This document shows, one piece after another, positions 1 to 9,508 of a DNA stretch of 64,000 bases. The DNA lies in NCBI GenBank assembly GCA_002340355.1, contig DDLX01000033.1, forward strand, positions 62,001-126,000. Reading direction: 5' to 3'. Each line of letters begins with the position of its first letter. Position 1 is the stretch's first letter. Source of the DNA: Cytophagales bacterium UBA2561. Its GTDB lineage: Bacteria > Bacteroidota > Bacteroidia > Cytophagales > Thermoflexibacteraceae. A program made the translations under genes and the position numbers. The notes beneath the pieces are model-generated. The model worked only from the letters and a program-made list of their open reading frames with translations. It ran no database searches and was not told the origin of the DNA.

Positions 1-1
1 C

Positions 2-1585
2 TCCCCTACTCCATCCGAAATACCTCCTCGTGAATATGTTTTTGTATTGGATGTTTCTGGTTCTATGAATGGTTTTCCGATGCAAACCGCCCGCACCTTA
101 CTTCGAAATCTGATAAGCAAATTACGCCCAACTGACCGTTTTAATGTTTTATTTTTTGAAGGGATTAACCGAATGTTTGCTCCCGAATCGGTATTGGCTA
201 ATAAGAAAAACATTGATCTCGCCCTTGACCACATCGAACGGCATGACGGCTGGGGAAGTACCAACTTATTGCCTGTCCTACAAACAGCACTCAATTTCAA
301 AGAAACACAAAATTACTCTCGCACTTTTATCGTTGTTACGGATGGATTTATCACCCTCGAAAAAGAGGCTTTTGATCTGATACACAACAACTTAAATAAA
401 GCAAATTTATTCGCACTTGGAATTGGAAAATCAGTTAATCGTTATTTAATTGAAGGAATGGCTAGAGCAGGGCAAGGTGTGCCTTTTATCGTCACGAAAC
501 CTGAAGAAGCGAACCAAAAAGCCGAAGAGTTACGTCATTGCATCCAAAATCCTATTTTAACCAATATTGATATGCATTTTGAAGGATTGCAAGCCTATGA
601 TGTCCAACCAAAAAAATTACCTGATGTGATGGCAAACCGTCCTGTTTTAGTTTTTGGAAAATACAAAGGTAATCCCACAGGAACACTTACACTTAAAGGA
701 CTCTCAGGCAAAAAAACAACTACTCTTCAAGTCAATTTTGCAGAAACTAAAACTACTCAGAATGAAGCCGTAAAATGGCTTTGGGCAAGAAACAAAATTG
801 CTCAATTAGATGATTATGCATTACTTACTAATAATCTATCCAAGCAAGCTACTCAAAATGAGGTTGCTCAACTAGGCATTAAATATAATTTACTTTCTTC
901 ACAGACCTCTTTTGTTGCTGTTGATAATCAAACCCAGCAAAAAGCTAAAAATATTACCGTTCATCAAGCTCTACCAATGCCTGAAGGACTAAATAATAAT
1001 ATTATTGGTCAAAATCTTTCTGCCTTACCTTCTGAACCACCAGGAAATAGGCGTTCAGGTACAACTCGTTCAACTGCTCCCATCCGTATCCAATTACCCA
1101 CTGAAATAAGTCCCATCTTAGGAAATAAAGTTTATTTATCTTGGAGTACAAAAGATAACTTGCGTTTTACGGGCTTTCAAGTCAATGTCTTAGATATGTC
1201 CGATGAATTACTATTTCAAACCCAAACCTCCAAAACTGAAATAGAACTCAATTTGTATCAAGGCAAATTAATTGATAATGATTATTTTATTTTTCAAATT
1301 ATTCCCTTGAATGAGACAGGGAGTCCAATCTTAAATATTGAAGCAGATAGTAAAATGCTTCAACGAGCTGAAGAAGAAGATATTACAGAACTTCGATCGA
1401 CACTCAACCAAATATTAGGAGATAAACAAGGGACACCTGATGGAATGTTAGAAAAGGCTTTATTTTTTGAGAAAAATGGTTACATCTCGGATGCGATGCG
1501 AATTTTTAGGCAACTCATTGCAATTTCTTCAGATGAAAAGTATCAAGTTGCTTTTCAGAAATTTTTGAAACGAAATCAATTTTAG
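2..1585 (+). CDS. vWA-domain protein (VIT/vWA family), N-terminus outside window
   Basis: Open at the left edge: the frame runs back to base 2 without a stop, so the true start lies upstream and the TTG at 47 is internal. The first visible residues carry a MIDAS-type metal-binding motif (LDVSGSMNG), the hallmark of a von Willebrand factor A domain, followed by the remaining fold to about residue 180 (VVTDGFI, ALGIGKSVN). Family knowledge: in Bacteroidota such vWA domains usually follow a VIT domain in exported proteins, so the missing part probably holds a signal peptide and VIT domain. The C-terminal 200 residues have a beta-rich segment and a short helical tail. The gene ends in a strong hairpin. 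Role inferred only: surface or periplasmic protein interaction, possibly metal dependent. Confidence 0.8.
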   Translation, partial: SPTPSEIPPREYVFVLDVSGSMNGFPMQTARTLLRNLISKLRPTDRFNVLFFEGINRMFAPESVLANKKNIDLALDHIERHDGWGSTNLLPVLQTALNFKETQNYSRTFIVVTDGFITLEKEAFDLIHNNLNKANLFALGIGKSVNRYLIEGMARAGQGVPFIVTKPEEANQKAEELRHCIQNPILTNIDMHFEGLQAYDVQPKKLPDVMANRPVLVFGKYKGNPTGTLTLKGLSGKKTTTLQVNFAETKTTQNEAVKWLWARNKIAQLDDYALLTNNLSKQATQNEVAQLGIKYNLLSSQTSFVAVDNQTQQKAKNITVHQALPMPEGLNNNIIGQNLSALPSEPPGNRRSGTTRSTAPIRIQLPTEISPILGNKVYLSWSTKDNLRFTGFQVNVLDMSDELLFQTQTSKTEIELNLYQGKLIDNDYFIFQIIPLNETGSPILNIEADSKMLQRAEEEDITELRSTLNQILGDKQGTPDGMLEKALFFEKNGYISDAMRIFRQLIAISSDEKYQVAFQKFLKRNQF

Positions 1586-1626
1586 ATTTTGAATTTACAC
1601 TTTTATTTGTTCTACCCCGAAAACAT

Positions 1627-1671
1627 TTTTCCATAGTGGTAAATTTGGATACTCTATCACTATGGAAAAAT
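1627..1671 (+). terminator. Hairpin terminator after the vWA gene
   Basis: Perfect 13-bp inverted repeat, TTTTTCCATAGTG at 1627-1639 and CACTATGGAAAAA at 1659-1671, with a 19-nt loop. The flanking A and T runs make it usable in either direction. It lies 42 bp after the vWA stop codon. Confidence 0.75.
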
Positions 1672-2380
1672 TAGATTCCACTCTAAATAAATGATAATGA
1701 AAACTTGTGTATTTAGTACCAAATATAAAGTAGTGAGATAATATATTGATTATAAGTTAAATAGTAGTTTATCCCAACACCTCCTCTTACATCGCCAATA
1801 GCTCCATTTCTTTTTAAGTTTAAATCTTGTCTTTGTTATTTTATGTTTAACATTTTTTGCAAGGGGGCGGGCTATGCCTAAATGAACTATTAATATTGTA
1901 TTAAATTATTATTCATAGTATAATTCCAAGAATACAGGCTTTATTTTTTGGCCTCTATTGATATAAATATTACATCTGAGGGATGGAGGGTTGTCGTCAT
2001 TTTATTAGGATATACTTGCCATTTCTCAAAAACTCGTAATTGTATTATTTTAATTTTTCAATACAATTTAATAAATCTTGAATCACTTCTTTTTTTTTAA
2101 TTTAAAAGCAGAAACTTTACAGAGATTTAGCCATTTTCATTATCAATACGCCCTTTATAAGTCAGAATCAATCATGAATTTTATGTAATTCTGTGGTCAT
2201 CCATTCATACAAGAAATAAAAAAATAGTACATCATAAAGCTGTCTTTGTGTACCAATTGAAAGGAGTGTACCGCATAATTTTGTTCCAAACTAAAAAAGA
2301 AAATAGAGTAATCTATCTTAGTAAGTCGTTTGACTACTTAAAGGGAATAAATGTTCTTACATCATTAAACAATAGTAATC
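1672..2380. other. Non-coding stretch, nothing recognised
   Basis: About 700 bp of very AT-rich sequence with stops in all frames. No recognisable domain fragment, RNA gene or convincing promoter was seen. It separates the vWA gene from the methyltransferase gene. Confidence 0.5.
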
Positions 2381-2995
2381 ATGAAAGAATTCTGGAATGA
2401 CCGATACAATCAGGAGGAATTTACGTATGGAAAAGAACCCAACATTTTTATAAAAGCAAAGTTGCCTTTATTCGAACGGGGTAAAATATTATTTCCTGCT
2501 GAGGGTGAAGGACGTAATTCCGTTTATGCTGCCCAGTTAGGTTGGGAGGTTTCTGCTTTTGATTTTAGTTCAAAGGGAAAGGAAAAAGCAGATAACTTGG
2601 CTCACTCAAAAAACGTAACGATTAATTATAAGGTGAGTAAGTTTTTGGAAGAAAACTATACCCCAAAAGAGTTTGATGCTATTTGCCTAACATTTGTGCA
2701 TTTTATGCCTAATATAAAAACCGAAATGCACCAAAGATTAGATAGTTACCTAAAAGTAGGTGGACATATCATACTAGAAGCCTTTAGTAAGGAACATCGC
2801 GAAATTAGCAAAGTAAACCCTGCGGTTGGGGGGCCTCCTGATGCAAGCATGATGTATTCTATTGAAGAAATTGAACGTGATTTCAGACATTATGAAATCA
2901 TAGAACTGAAAAAAGAAATGGTGTATTTGAATGAAGGTTTTGGGCATATTGGAGAAAGTTCTGTTATTCGTTTTATTGGCAAAAAGAAAAGTTGA
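2381..2995 (+). CDS. Class I SAM-dependent methyltransferase
   Basis: 204 residues. The N-terminus (WNDRYNQEEFTYGKEPN) is typical of the small TehB-like/thiopurine-type methyltransferases that begin with a W-[DN]-x-R-Y motif. Motif I is degenerate (LFPAEGEGRNSVYAAQLG, residues about 37-55) but keeps the acidic-glycine pattern of the SAM loop. A motif II-like acidic residue (FDFSSKG) and the segment FDAICLTFVHF follow, as expected for a Rossmann-fold methyltransferase. Substrate unknown. It is followed 54 bp later by an AraC regulator on the same strand, so the two may be co-transcribed, but this is inference. Confident about the superfamily, not about function. Confidence 0.85.
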   Translation: MKEFWNDRYNQEEFTYGKEPNIFIKAKLPLFERGKILFPAEGEGRNSVYAAQLGWEVSAFDFSSKGKEKADNLAHSKNVTINYKVSKFLEENYTPKEFDAICLTFVHFMPNIKTEMHQRLDSYLKVGGHIILEAFSKEHREISKVNPAVGGPPDASMMYSIEEIERDFRHYEIIELKKEMVYLNEGFGHIGESSVIRFIGKKKS

Positions 2996-3049
2996 TAAAA
3001 TACGATAGTTCATTTAATATGATAGTAATTATTTGATTTTCTATTTTTT

Positions 3050-3928
3050 ATGAAAAAAAAAGAAGTTCAGGAGCTGCCCATTCGTAGCTTTAACAATTCA
3101 AACAATGAAAAGGCTAAATTCAAGATTGAAATATTTCAATCATTTGAACAGGAGCAAATCATAAAAATAGAGGCACATCGGCATGATTACTATCATATCC
3201 TTTTTATTAAAAATGGAATAGGAAAACATTACATTGATTTTAAAACTTATGACGTAAAACCAAACTCGATTTTCTTCGTATCACCCAGTCAAGTTCATTC
3301 CTTAGAAGTTAGTGCTGATGTTGATGGCTATGTCATTACGTTTAACTCTGATTTTTTCTTACTCAATAATAGTATTCAAAAATTACTGGATTATCCATTT
3401 TTTCACTCTGTATCTAATATTCCCGTAATTTATTTGCCTGAAAAAAATCCTAAAATCCAACTTCTCCTAAACGAAATTCATGAGGAGTATGAAGCCTCAG
3501 AAAAAGGAAGAGTAAGTATCCTTCGTGCCTTGTTAGAAGTTTTCCTGATAAAGGTTTCTCGTCTTTATCACCAGCCCACTATAAATCAATCTCCTAATTA
3601 TTTGAGTTACCAAGTTCAGAAACTTGAGGCACTGATTGAGACCCATTTTAAAGATTATAAAAAGCTGAATGATTATGCAGAAATGATGTTTATTTCGCCT
3701 CAACACCTCAATAATCTTTGTAAAAAAGGCTTAAATAAAACTGTTACAAATTTGATTCATGAACGAACTCTTATTGAAGCTAAAAGATTATTACTATTTA
3801 CTAATAATTCAATTACTGAAATAGCCTATGAGTTAGGCTTCAAAGAAAAATCATACTTCATGAGATTTTTTAAAAAACATACCACTTTGACAGCTGATAC
3901 GTATCGTAAACAGAATAATTTCTTATAA
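3050..3928 (+). CDS. AraC-family transcriptional regulator (cupin sensor plus HTH)
   Basis: 292 residues. The N-terminal half is a cupin-like sensor (HRHDYYHILFIKNG, FFVSPSQVHSLE at about residues 43-90). The C-terminal 100 residues form the paired helix-turn-helix domain, with the standard pattern SITEIAYELGFKEKSYFMRFFKKHT near the end (motif split: SITEIAYELGF, then KEKSYFMRFFKK). The start follows a T-rich stretch and begins with a run of nine A after ATG, a likely slippage-prone site. A second regulator of the same architecture lies at 54893-55780. Target genes and ligand are unknown; the methyltransferase just upstream is the nearest candidate partner. Confidence 0.9.
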   Translation: MKKKEVQELPIRSFNNSNNEKAKFKIEIFQSFEQEQIIKIEAHRHDYYHILFIKNGIGKHYIDFKTYDVKPNSIFFVSPSQVHSLEVSADVDGYVITFNSDFFLLNNSIQKLLDYPFFHSVSNIPVIYLPEKNPKIQLLLNEIHEEYEASEKGRVSILRALLEVFLIKVSRLYHQPTINQSPNYLSYQVQKLEALIETHFKDYKKLNDYAEMMFISPQHLNNLCKKGLNKTVTNLIHERTLIEAKRLLLFTNNSITEIAYELGFKEKSYFMRFFKKHTTLTADTYRKQNNFL

Positions 3929-4128
3929 GAACTACTGATTTTTAATAACTTACAAATATTATCCGAAGAAGGCAAAATTATTGTGTGTGAATACCAACTT
4001 TGTAAAACTTCAATATTTTTAATTTCTACAGTCAAGCTTGAAAAAAATAATATCATCACTCTTCAGTGGATAATGTAAGGTCCGATCTAAGAAATTTTCC
4101 ATTTTTGCAAAATCTCCCTACTTCATAA

Positions 4129-4166
4129 AAAAACCACTCCAAAAACTTATCTTCGAAGTGGTTTTT
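4129..4166. terminator. Bidirectional hairpin terminator
   Basis: AAAAACCACT at 4129-4138 pairs with AGTGGTTTTT at 4157-4166. It lies 22 bp past the stop of the mutase gene (minus strand), with a T run on either strand, and also sits downstream of the AraC gene, so it probably serves both. Confidence 0.75.
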
Positions 4167-4187
4167 ATACTTAAAAAATTATACGTA

Positions 4188-6329
4188 TTAAACTGCCATC
4201 ATTTTTTGTAAAATTTCTTGGGCAGCTTTCGGGATAACTGTCCCAGGTCCAAAAACACCAATAACTCCTGCATCATACAGAAAGTCATAGTCGTTCGGAG
4301 GAATAACTCCACCTGCAATCACTTGGATATCAGGTCGTCCTATTTTTTCAAGCTCTGATATCAACTGAGGGATTAAGGTTTTATGACCTGCCGCTAAACT
4401 GGAAGCCCCAACTAAGTGAACATCATTTTCAGCCGCTTGTCGAGCTACTTCTTCAGGAGTCTGAAATAATGCTCCAATATCAACATCAAATCCCAAGTCG
4501 GCAAAACTAGTCGCAATAACTTTAGCTCCTCGGTCGTGTCCATCTTGTCCCATTTTGGCAATCATAATTCGAGGTCGCCGTCCTTCGATTTCTGCAAATT
4601 CATCAGACAATTTCTTAGCTTTTTGGAATTCTTTATTATCTGATACTTCACTCGAATACACACCTGAAATAGATTTAATTACGGCAGTATGTCGTCCAAA
4701 ATGTTTTTCCATCGCATCCGAAATTTCGCCTAATGTCGCTTGTTGTCGAGCCGCTTCTACAGCAAGCCCCAAAATATTACCTTCACCTGTTTTTGCACAT
4801 TGACTAAGTTTCTCAAGGGCTTTTTGCGTTTCAGCTTCGTTACGTTCGGCTTTAATGCGGTTAATTCGGGCAATTTGAGATTCTCGTACAACGGAATTAT
4901 CTACCTCTAATAACTCGATATCTGTCTTCTCATCGGTTTGATAACGATTCACACCTACGATAACATCTTTCCCCGAGTCAATTCGGGCTTGTTTTCGAGC
5001 GGCAGCCTCCTCAATTCGCATCTTAGGGAGTCCCGTCTCAATGGCTTGAGTCATACCCCCTAGTTTTTCAACTTCTTGGATTAATTCCCAAGCTCGTTTA
5101 GTAATTTTATCTGTCAGATATTCAACATAATACGAACCAGCCCAAGCATCTACAGAACGTGTAATTCCTGTTTCTTTTTGAATAAAAATTTGCGTATTAC
5201 GAGCAATTTTTGCAGAAAAATCAGTAGGCAAAGCAATCGCTTCATCTAAGGAATTGGTGTGCAAGGATTGTGTTCCACCCAAAGTTGCTCCCATTGCTTC
5301 GATACAAGTTCGAGCCACATTATTGAAGGGGTCTTGTTCGGTTAAGCTCCAACCCGAAGTTTGACAATGCGTTCGTAATGCCATTGATTTAGTTTTTTGG
5401 GGATTGAATTGTTGTACCAACTTTGCCCAAATCATTCGACCCGCTCGCATTTTGGCAATCTCCATAAAATGATTCATCCCAATTGCCCAGAAAAAAGACA
5501 AACGAGGAACAAAATCATCTACTTTCAAACCTGCTTTAAGTCCTGCACGAATATATTCCAAGCCATCCGCCAACGTATAGGCTAGTTCAATATCAGCCGT
5601 TGCCCCAGCTTCTTGCATATGATATCCACTAATACTAATGGAGTTAAAGCGAGGCATATTTTGTGAGGTATATTCAAAGATATCCGTAATGATTTGCATA
5701 CTCGGTTTAGGCGGATAGATATAAGTATTCCGTACCATAAACTCCTTGAGAATATCATTCTGGATAGTTCCACTTAGTTTTTCGGCACTAACGCCTTGTT
5801 TTTCTGCTGCTACGATATAAAATGCCATGACAGGAATTACGGCACCGTTCATCGTCATCGAAACAGACATTTTATCTAACGGAATCTGGTCGAATAAAAT
5901 TTGCATATCTTCGACCGTATCAATCGCTACACCTGCCTTACCAACATCCCCCGTAACTCGTGGGTGATCCGAATCATATCCTCGGTGTGTTGCCAAATCA
6001 AAGGCAACCGATAGTCCTTTTTGTCCTGCCGCCAAATTTCGGCGATAGAAAGCATTGGACTCCTCAGCAGTTGAGAAACCTGCATATTGTCGAATTGTCC
6101 AAGGACGAACAGCATACATCGTAGAATAAGGACCTCTTAAGAAGGGGGGCAATCCAGCCGTAAATCCTAAATGTTCAGCATCTTCAATATCTTTCTTTGT
6201 GAAAAAAGAAGGGACAGGAATTTGTTCAGCCGTCTGACGAGTGTGCGGTTTTGAAGGCGAAGAAACGGGCTTCGAACTTCGGTTTTGTCGAACCTCTTCG
6301 AAGGGAATCTCTGCAAAATTTATCTTCAT
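4188..6329 (-). CDS. mutB: Methylmalonyl-CoA mutase, large/catalytic subunit
   Basis: Adenosylcobalamin-dependent isomerase that interconverts (R)-methylmalonyl-CoA and succinyl-CoA in the cytosol (propionate metabolism). The N-terminal TIM-barrel shows the substrate-site segment RGPYSTMY and the AGQKGLSVAFDLATHRGYD region. The C-terminal B12 domain has the DxHxxG base-off motif (GQDGHDRG, about residue 600) and the later GGVIPPNDY loop. I chose ATG at 6329, giving 713 residues (MKINFAEIPF), rather than the longer frame from 6395: the added 22 residues look unlike the family and 713 matches the E. coli homologue (about 714). A small subunit (mutA), often found just upstream, is absent here; the upstream DNA is a decayed hydrolase. 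Confidence 0.96.
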   Translation of the reverse strand: MKINFAEIPFEEVRQNRSSKPVSSPSKPHTRQTAEQIPVPSFFTKKDIEDAEHLGFTAGLPPFLRGPYSTMYAVRPWTIRQYAGFSTAEESNAFYRRNLAAGQKGLSVAFDLATHRGYDSDHPRVTGDVGKAGVAIDTVEDMQILFDQIPLDKMSVSMTMNGAVIPVMAFYIVAAEKQGVSAEKLSGTIQNDILKEFMVRNTYIYPPKPSMQIITDIFEYTSQNMPRFNSISISGYHMQEAGATADIELAYTLADGLEYIRAGLKAGLKVDDFVPRLSFFWAIGMNHFMEIAKMRAGRMIWAKLVQQFNPQKTKSMALRTHCQTSGWSLTEQDPFNNVARTCIEAMGATLGGTQSLHTNSLDEAIALPTDFSAKIARNTQIFIQKETGITRSVDAWAGSYYVEYLTDKITKRAWELIQEVEKLGGMTQAIETGLPKMRIEEAAARKQARIDSGKDVIVGVNRYQTDEKTDIELLEVDNSVVRESQIARINRIKAERNEAETQKALEKLSQCAKTGEGNILGLAVEAARQQATLGEISDAMEKHFGRHTAVIKSISGVYSSEVSDNKEFQKAKKLSDEFAEIEGRRPRIMIAKMGQDGHDRGAKVIATSFADLGFDVDIGALFQTPEEVARQAAENDVHLVGASSLAAGHKTLIPQLISELEKIGRPDIQVIAGGVIPPNDYDFLYDAGVIGVFGPGTVIPKAAQEILQKMMAV

Positions 6330-6494
6330 AGTTGTAGGGGGCTTTGTTCTCTTAAAAATGGGGTTGTGTATTAAACTCAAAAATGAGAATAACAAATTAC
6401 ATGAAAAAAAATGATTTTTTGAAAAGTTTTAGGACTTTAAATCAAAAAAAATAGCTCGCCTAAAAAAGACAAACATCCAACTCAAGGAGAAACT

Positions 6495-6502
6495 TACCTT
6501 TG
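6495..6502 (+). promoter_or_regulatory. Relic promoter -7 element (TACCTTTG) of the hydrolase pseudogene
   Basis: Exact match to the Bacteroidota TAnnTTTG element just ahead of the first coding-like residues of the dead hydrolase. No TTG is seen at the expected -33 position, so only half of the promoter is supported. Confidence 0.4.
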
Positions 6503-6504
6503 TA

Positions 6505-7509
6505 TACTTCTCAAAATCAACAAATCCCATTTCTATTATCAAAATCAAGAATGCCTTTGTTCCTCCTTTTTGGATATTTATTTTATCTGCTTGTGAACAA
6601 GAAAGTTCGTCCAATAATACTTGGAGATATTCTACACCAGAAGAACAGGGTTTTGACTCAGAAATTCTAACCCAATTTCTCAAATTGTCCAAAAATCGGC
6701 TAATGATTTAATGGAATATGCTCAAGAAAAACTATTCAGACCTATTGGAATAGGTGAAAAAAATCCTGTGATGATAGCGCATACTCCCACAGGAAATTGG
6801 TTCGGAGCTGGTGGACTTTGGATAACTTCCAAAGATTTACTCAAATTTGGGCTATTGTATCTGAACAAAGGAAGATGGGGCGAAAAACAAATTATTCCCA
6901 AAGAATGGGTAAAACAAGTAATCAAATTGGAGAATTGACGGCAAGTATCAAAGGCATCAAACAAGATAAATATGGATATCAATGGTGAGCTTTTGGAGAT
7001 TCTTTTGCAACGATTGGTATAGCAACAAATTTTTGTTATTCCTGAACTGGATTTTGTAGCCATTATTACCAGAGCAAATCCAAACATTGATATTATGAAT
7101 GAACATATTTTGAGTGCCTAAAAATCGCCTTATGGAGCATTAGACAAAAACCCAAAAGCCAATCAGAAACTTCAAGAGTAGGTGGAAAAATTGGGTACAT
7201 CTCAAAATCAAGAGGTAAAATTACCCCAAATTACCGAAGAGATTTCAGGTAAATATTTTCAGATCAAGGATACGACCTCTTATTATCAAGGGTTTCCTAT
7301 TGGATTTTAACCCAAAAAATCATCAGTATATACTCAATATTAAGCAAATGGATTGGTCAGACAAAAATACACTTTGGTTAGATTTACATGAACTCGGTTA
7401 TCCTGTCAAACAAAATTGGGTAATTCGTTTTGAAGGAAATAAAGCTAAAATTGAACTCAATTTCCGTGGGGCAAGTGCTGGAAAACGGGAATTATCTGCT
7501 CATTATTAA
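6505..7509 (+). pseudogene. Decayed beta-lactamase-family serine hydrolase (lipoprotein)
   Basis: Coding fragments in different frames line up in order as one hydrolase. At 6556-6710 there is a lipoprotein-like N-terminus (ILSACEQE, then STPEEQGFDSEIL) ending at a stop. At about 6690-6938 comes the C-terminal half of the beta-lactamase fold (AQEKLFRPIGI, GAGGLWITSKDLLKFGLLYL). Then DKYGYQW stops, followed by FVIPELDFVAIITRANPN, two further in-frame stops, EISGKYFQIKDTTSYYQGF and a last fragment at 7300-7509 (LWLDLHELGYPVKQNW) ending in TAA. The central part that should hold the SxxK nucleophile is deleted between the first and second fragments, so this cannot make an active enzyme. At least four stops or frameshifts are visible. 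Confidence 0.85.
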
Positions 7510-7515
7510 CGTAAA

Positions 7516-7542
7516 CCTGTCAAGTTTTTACACCCTGACAGG
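7516..7542. terminator. Hairpin between hydrolase relic and dapD
   Basis: CCTGTCA at 7516-7522 pairs with TGACAGG at 7536-7542 across a 13-nt loop. There is no strong T run. It lies in the convergent space between the relic and the dapD stop, where it may act as a shared terminator, or it may be a member of the dispersed palindromes seen elsewhere in the window. Confidence 0.5.
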
Positions 7543-7579
7543 CTCATAGTTTAAAACGGAACTTAGGTAAAATCAATTT

Positions 7580-8389
7580 TTATACTGCTACGTCATTATC
7601 TCGTAAAGCATCATTAAGAGAGGTCTTTTTGTCAGTAGAAGCTTTTCGTTTTCCAATAATCAAAGCACATGGCACATTATATAAACCTGCGGGAAATTCT
7701 TTCGAGTAACTACCAGGGATAACTACCGAACGAGGTGGTACTTCTCCCTTATAAATAACAGGTTCTGACTGAGTTACATCAATAATTTTAGAACTTCCTG
7801 TAATCGTAACATTCGCTCCTAATACGGCTTCTGTCCCAATTTTTACGCCTTCAACCAAGATACATCTTGAGCCAATAAATGCCCCATCTTCCACAATCAC
7901 AGGAGCAGCCTGAACAGGCTCCAGCACACCACCAATACCTACACCACCACTTAGATGCACGTCTTTCCCAATTTGAGCACAACTTCCTACTGTTGCCCAT
8001 GTATCTACCATTGTTCCTGAATCGACATACGCCCCAATATTGACATAAGACGGCATCATAATTACCCCCTTATTAACGAAAGAACCATAACGAGCAATCG
8101 CATGAGGCACAACTCGAACTCCTTTTTCTGCATAGCCTGATTTCAATGGAATTTTGTCATGAAACTCAAACGGAGGCACCTCAATAGTCTCCATTTGACA
8201 AATTGGAAAAAACAAAATCACCGCTTTTTTTACCCAATCATTCACTTGCCACCCTGTATCTGTCGGTTCAGCTGTTCGCAATTCACCAGCATCCAACTGA
8301 GCAATGACCGTTCGAATAGCTTCTTGATACTCTGATTTTTGGAGTAGACTTCGGTCAGTCCAAACTTCTTCAATGAGTTTTTGCATCAT
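7580..8389 (-). CDS. dapD: 2,3,4,5-tetrahydropyridine-2,6-dicarboxylate N-succinyltransferase
   Basis: Acyltransferase of the succinylase branch of lysine and diaminopimelate synthesis: uses succinyl-CoA and tetrahydrodipicolinate in the cytosol to make N-succinyl-2-amino-6-ketopimelate. The 269-residue length matches the family. N-terminal helical part (IEEVWTDRSLLQ), then left-handed beta-helix hexapeptide repeats from about residue 105 to 215 (GVIMMPSYVNIGAYVDSG; VGSCAQIGKDVHLSGGVGIG), followed by the C-terminal extension (VVIPGSYSKEFPAG). ATG at 8389 is followed by a second ATG codon, so the start could be one residue later. It supplies peptidoglycan precursors, and no other lysine genes are adjacent. 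A lone TAGATTTG element (minus strand, 8444-8451) could be its -7 promoter box. Confidence 0.96.
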   Translation of the reverse strand: MMQKLIEEVWTDRSLLQKSEYQEAIRTVIAQLDAGELRTAEPTDTGWQVNDWVKKAVILFFPICQMETIEVPPFEFHDKIPLKSGYAEKGVRVVPHAIARYGSFVNKGVIMMPSYVNIGAYVDSGTMVDTWATVGSCAQIGKDVHLSGGVGIGGVLEPVQAAPVIVEDGAFIGSRCILVEGVKIGTEAVLGANVTITGSSKIIDVTQSEPVIYKGEVPPRSVVIPGSYSKEFPAGLYNVPCALIIGKRKASTDKKTSLNDALRDNDVAV

Positions 8390-8835
8390 TATTTGTTGAG
8401 ATTAGAAAACTTGTCTTAAACTTCTAAGAAACTATTTGAAATTCAAATCTAGATATTCTCAGCAAATGAAAACTTATCTGATTTTCATTTTGCATAAAAA
8501 TTTGGTTATCAATTTCTTAATACTTAAGATATTTTGTATTTGATAAAGGCTTTTATTCCTTATATCTCTATAAAGTAAATCTCAAATAGTAGGCTAAAGG
8601 TAGGAAATATTCTGTATTTTTCAATCACTTTTTTGTTAGTATCTGTGCCTTCATAATAAAATTCCAAATCTTATTTAAAAAAATATAAATTAAACGTTAA
8701 AATCAAACTTCCTCCACTCATCTACTGACATTTCGGCATATTTTCCCGTCAAATCGACTGATTTTGCGTTATGTATGAATTTTGCCTTTCTTTTGTCAGA
8801 TTATTGGATTAGACACTAAAAAATATATTAAAATA
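8390..8835. other. Divergent intergenic region dapD/hslV
   Basis: About 445 bp between divergent genes, very AT-rich. A minus-strand TAGATTTG (8444-8451) fits a dapD -7 element but has no matching -33 box. Nothing else recognised. The open frame reaching upstream of hslV to 8782 is judged an accidental extension. Confidence 0.4.
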
Positions 8836-9378
8836 ATGATGGAAAAAGTTAAAGCCACTACCGTTCTGGCGGTTGCACACAATGGCGAAGTAGCGATTGG
8901 AGCAGACGGACAAGCCACTATGGGACACACTGTTGCGAAAAATAATGTACGGAAAATCAGGAAATTAATGAACGGGAAAGTCGTAACGGGATTTGCTGGC
9001 TCAACGGCAGATGCTTTCACTTTATTAGAGCGATTTGAAGAAAAACTCAATGCTTATGGAGGCAATATGAAACGTTCGGCGGTTGAGTTAGCAAAAGACT
9101 GGCGTACTGAACGTTATCTCCAAAAATTGGAAGCTATGTTGATTGCTGCTGATAAAAACGAATTATTGATTATTTCAGGAACAGGAGACGTTCTTGAACC
9201 TGAAAACGGAGTAGCTTCAGTAGGCTCAGGCAGTATGTATGCTCAATCGGCAGCGATGGCACTCAAGAAGCACGCCCCACAACTTTCGGCATATGATATG
9301 GTCAAAGAAGGCTTGACGATTGCCGCTGACATTTGTATTTATACCAATCATAATTTTATTATCGAAAAAATCGACTAG
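8836..9378 (+). CDS. hslV: ATP-dependent protease peptidase subunit HslV
   Basis: Threonine peptidase of the HslUV (ClpQY) chamber protease that degrades proteins unfolded by the HslU ATPase. With ATG at 8836 the protein is 180 residues, matching the family; the longer frame from 8782 would add an unlike 18-residue leader. The short propeptide MMEKVKA precedes the catalytic threonine of TTVLAVAHNG. The motifs GADGQATMG, TGFAGSTADAFTL and GVASVGSGSMYAQSAAMAL are characteristic, and the last surrounds the Gly-Ser of the cation-binding region. The partner hslU is not adjacent and must be elsewhere if present. Confidence 0.95.
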   Translation: MMEKVKATTVLAVAHNGEVAIGADGQATMGHTVAKNNVRKIRKLMNGKVVTGFAGSTADAFTLLERFEEKLNAYGGNMKRSAVELAKDWRTERYLQKLEAMLIAADKNELLIISGTGDVLEPENGVASVGSGSMYAQSAAMALKKHAPQLSAYDMVKEGLTIAADICIYTNHNFIIEKID

Positions 9379-9415
9379 TTATTAAACTGACTTTTTGATT
9401 CTTTTTCGTTATCGT

Positions 9416-9508
9416 AAGTCTGAATGAATATCCATTTATCTGGTCAAAATTTGATTTCTAAAAATTTCAGTATTTTGCAGTTTATAAGTGTATTACTCAT
9501 TCAGACTT
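9416..9508 (+). terminator. Long-range inverted repeat after hslV
   Basis: AAGTCTGAATGA at 9416-9427 and TCATTCAGACTT at 9497-9508 are a perfect 12-bp inverted repeat separated by 69 nt, and the right arm runs into seven T. This may terminate hslV transcripts with a large loop. The right arm overlaps the first codons of the longest possible MscS frame, one reason to prefer a later MscS start. Confidence 0.45.

Noticed and set aside
4089..4187. Possible cobalamin riboswitch near the B12-dependent mutase
   Set aside because: No B12-box-like sequence or complex fold was seen at either end of the gene; only a simple terminator hairpin is present.
6429..6692. Minus-strand open frame of 87 codons upstream of the mutase
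   Set aside because: It lies opposite the hydrolase relic, whose fragments have clear family motifs; the minus-strand frame has none.
8782..8835. N-terminal extension of hslV to 8782
   Set aside because: The 18 extra residues do not resemble any HslV leader; the ATG pair at 8836/8839 leaves a 7-residue propeptide before the catalytic Thr and the usual length.
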